Source of the DNA: Tenebrio molitor
Taxonomy: Eukaryota > Arthropoda > Insecta > Coleoptera > Tenebrionidae
Direction: 5' to 3'
NCBI RefSeq assembly: GCF_963966145.1
Contig: NC_091053.1
Coordinates: forward strand, 10,540,001-10,604,000
Length of the DNA stretch: 64,000 nucleotides
In this document: piece by piece, positions 63,631-64,000 of the stretch
Numbering within the stretch: the stretch's first letter is position 1
How the letters are laid out: each line of letters opens with the position of its first letter
Position numbers and translations under genes: made by a program
Notes under the pieces: model-generated
Database searches by the model: none
What the model saw: only the letters and a program-made list of their open reading frames with translations
Told to the model about the DNA's origin: nothing

Positions 63631-64000
63631 TTTCTCGTTTCAAATAATTTGTCAACTGCTCACGATATTTTAAAACTGAACGTGTAAGTTTCGGCAAAAT
63701 ATTTAGATTGTGCTCCAGAAAAAAATGTGATAAAAAAAATAGTTTTAATTTGTAAATAACGCGCAATAAAATTAATCTCACTTTATAACCTATATTACTG
63801 TTTGGCGCTTAAACCTTAACCGTGCCTTAAACCATCAACCGCCAACCTGTTAATTCGTTATAGTTACCAATAGTTACCAACTTACCAAGTACCAACTACC
63901 AACGTGACAAAACAAAAAGTATAAAGATTTTGACGCTTTTTAAAGTTTTTATTAGATAAAATAAACACACACGTGTAATTTGTATGTACATCAGTGCTTT
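63631..64000. other. Upstream region of the multi-exon gene, right copy
   Basis: Same as 5279-5648 with one or two substitutions (aaaatgtttag against aaaatatttag). No gene. Confidence 0.6.

Larger units (their letters stand above)
58298..64000. repeat. Right copy of the large direct duplication
   Basis: See the left copy at 1-5648. Here the copy continues upstream into the rest of the gypsy and Tc1 elements, which in the left copy lie beyond the window start. It runs to the end of the window. Confidence 0.93.

Noticed and set aside
1..64000. The 5.6-kb terminal repeats as LTRs of a giant element
   Set aside because: The repeat starts inside a gypsy protease gene and contains several unrelated elements, so it is a segmental duplication.
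1..64000. CRISPR array or bacterial defence system
   Set aside because: Tandem repeats here (TIR arrays, gag leader, gypsy 3' array) have no spacer structure, and the genome is clearly eukaryotic.

Overview
This window is AT-rich animal DNA, almost certainly from an insect. It has introns with GT/AG ends, chromodomain and BIR proteins, C2H2 finger arrays of insect style, Ty3/gypsy, Tc1, P-like, hAT and LINE elements, and no bacterial operon signals. Nearly all of it is mobile DNA, much of it nested. I cannot name the species; a beetle or similar TE-rich insect is an inference.

Layout. (1) 1-5648 and 58298-64000 are two near-identical direct copies of one composite segment: part of a gypsy retrotransposon, a MITE-bearing LTR, a Tc1 end, P-element debris and a multi-exon gene with RRSQRLQ repeats. 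The repeat period is about 58.3 kb, so the window looks like one full unit of a large tandem duplication (or an assembly duplication) plus the start of the next. (2) 5649-9689 is repeat debris: a LINE 3' end, a MITE and a 1.2-kb foldback. (3) 9690-28092 is a Polinton/Maverick (adintovirus-like endogenous DNA virus) with exact ends and a 6-bp TSD (taaatc). (4) 28166-33314 is a 5.1-kb element with roughly 300-bp inverted ends, a second nested inverted-repeat element and Crypton-like recombinase remains. (5) 33775-38637 is a gypsy retrotransposon with paired 224-bp LTRs. (6) 38.7-52.4 kb holds MITEs, a ten-finger C2H2 gene split by a MITE, a deleted sister of the 28-33 kb element, THAP/P-element fragments and palindromes. 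(7) 52808-54151 is a solo LTR. (8) 54224-60289 is a Tc1 element that received a young gypsy element (55342-60134), one LTR of which then received a MITE.

The Polinton carries the expected modules: PLA2-domain/core protein, adenain-type protease, minor capsid, small basic protein, major capsid, protein-primed PolB, packaging ATPase and DDE integrase with chromodomain. Its accessory cargo is the most interesting part of the window. Two genes encode single CHHC (GTSF1/Asterix-type) zinc fingers, and between them lies a gene whose pattern fits the Maelstrom-type RNase H-like (ECHC) domain. All three resemble nuclear piRNA-pathway factors, the pathway that silences such elements, so this may be an anti-silencing cassette (inference). 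The right end has a BIR (IAP-like) protein with a C-terminal membrane segment and no RING. A pair of related CX2C/CX2C proteins sits just inside the two ends. The inverted repeats are arrays of AGGTCA-type half-sites, many matching the monomer nuclear-receptor consensus YCAAGGYCR (FTZ-F1 type).

This Polinton copy is dead. An intact-looking 2675-bp hAT element with a five-exon transposase sits in the major capsid gene, a tRNA-derived SINE interrupts another late gene, PolB lacks its N-terminal half, and there are several stops and frameshifts. I saw no rRNA, functional tRNA gene or CRISPR array.
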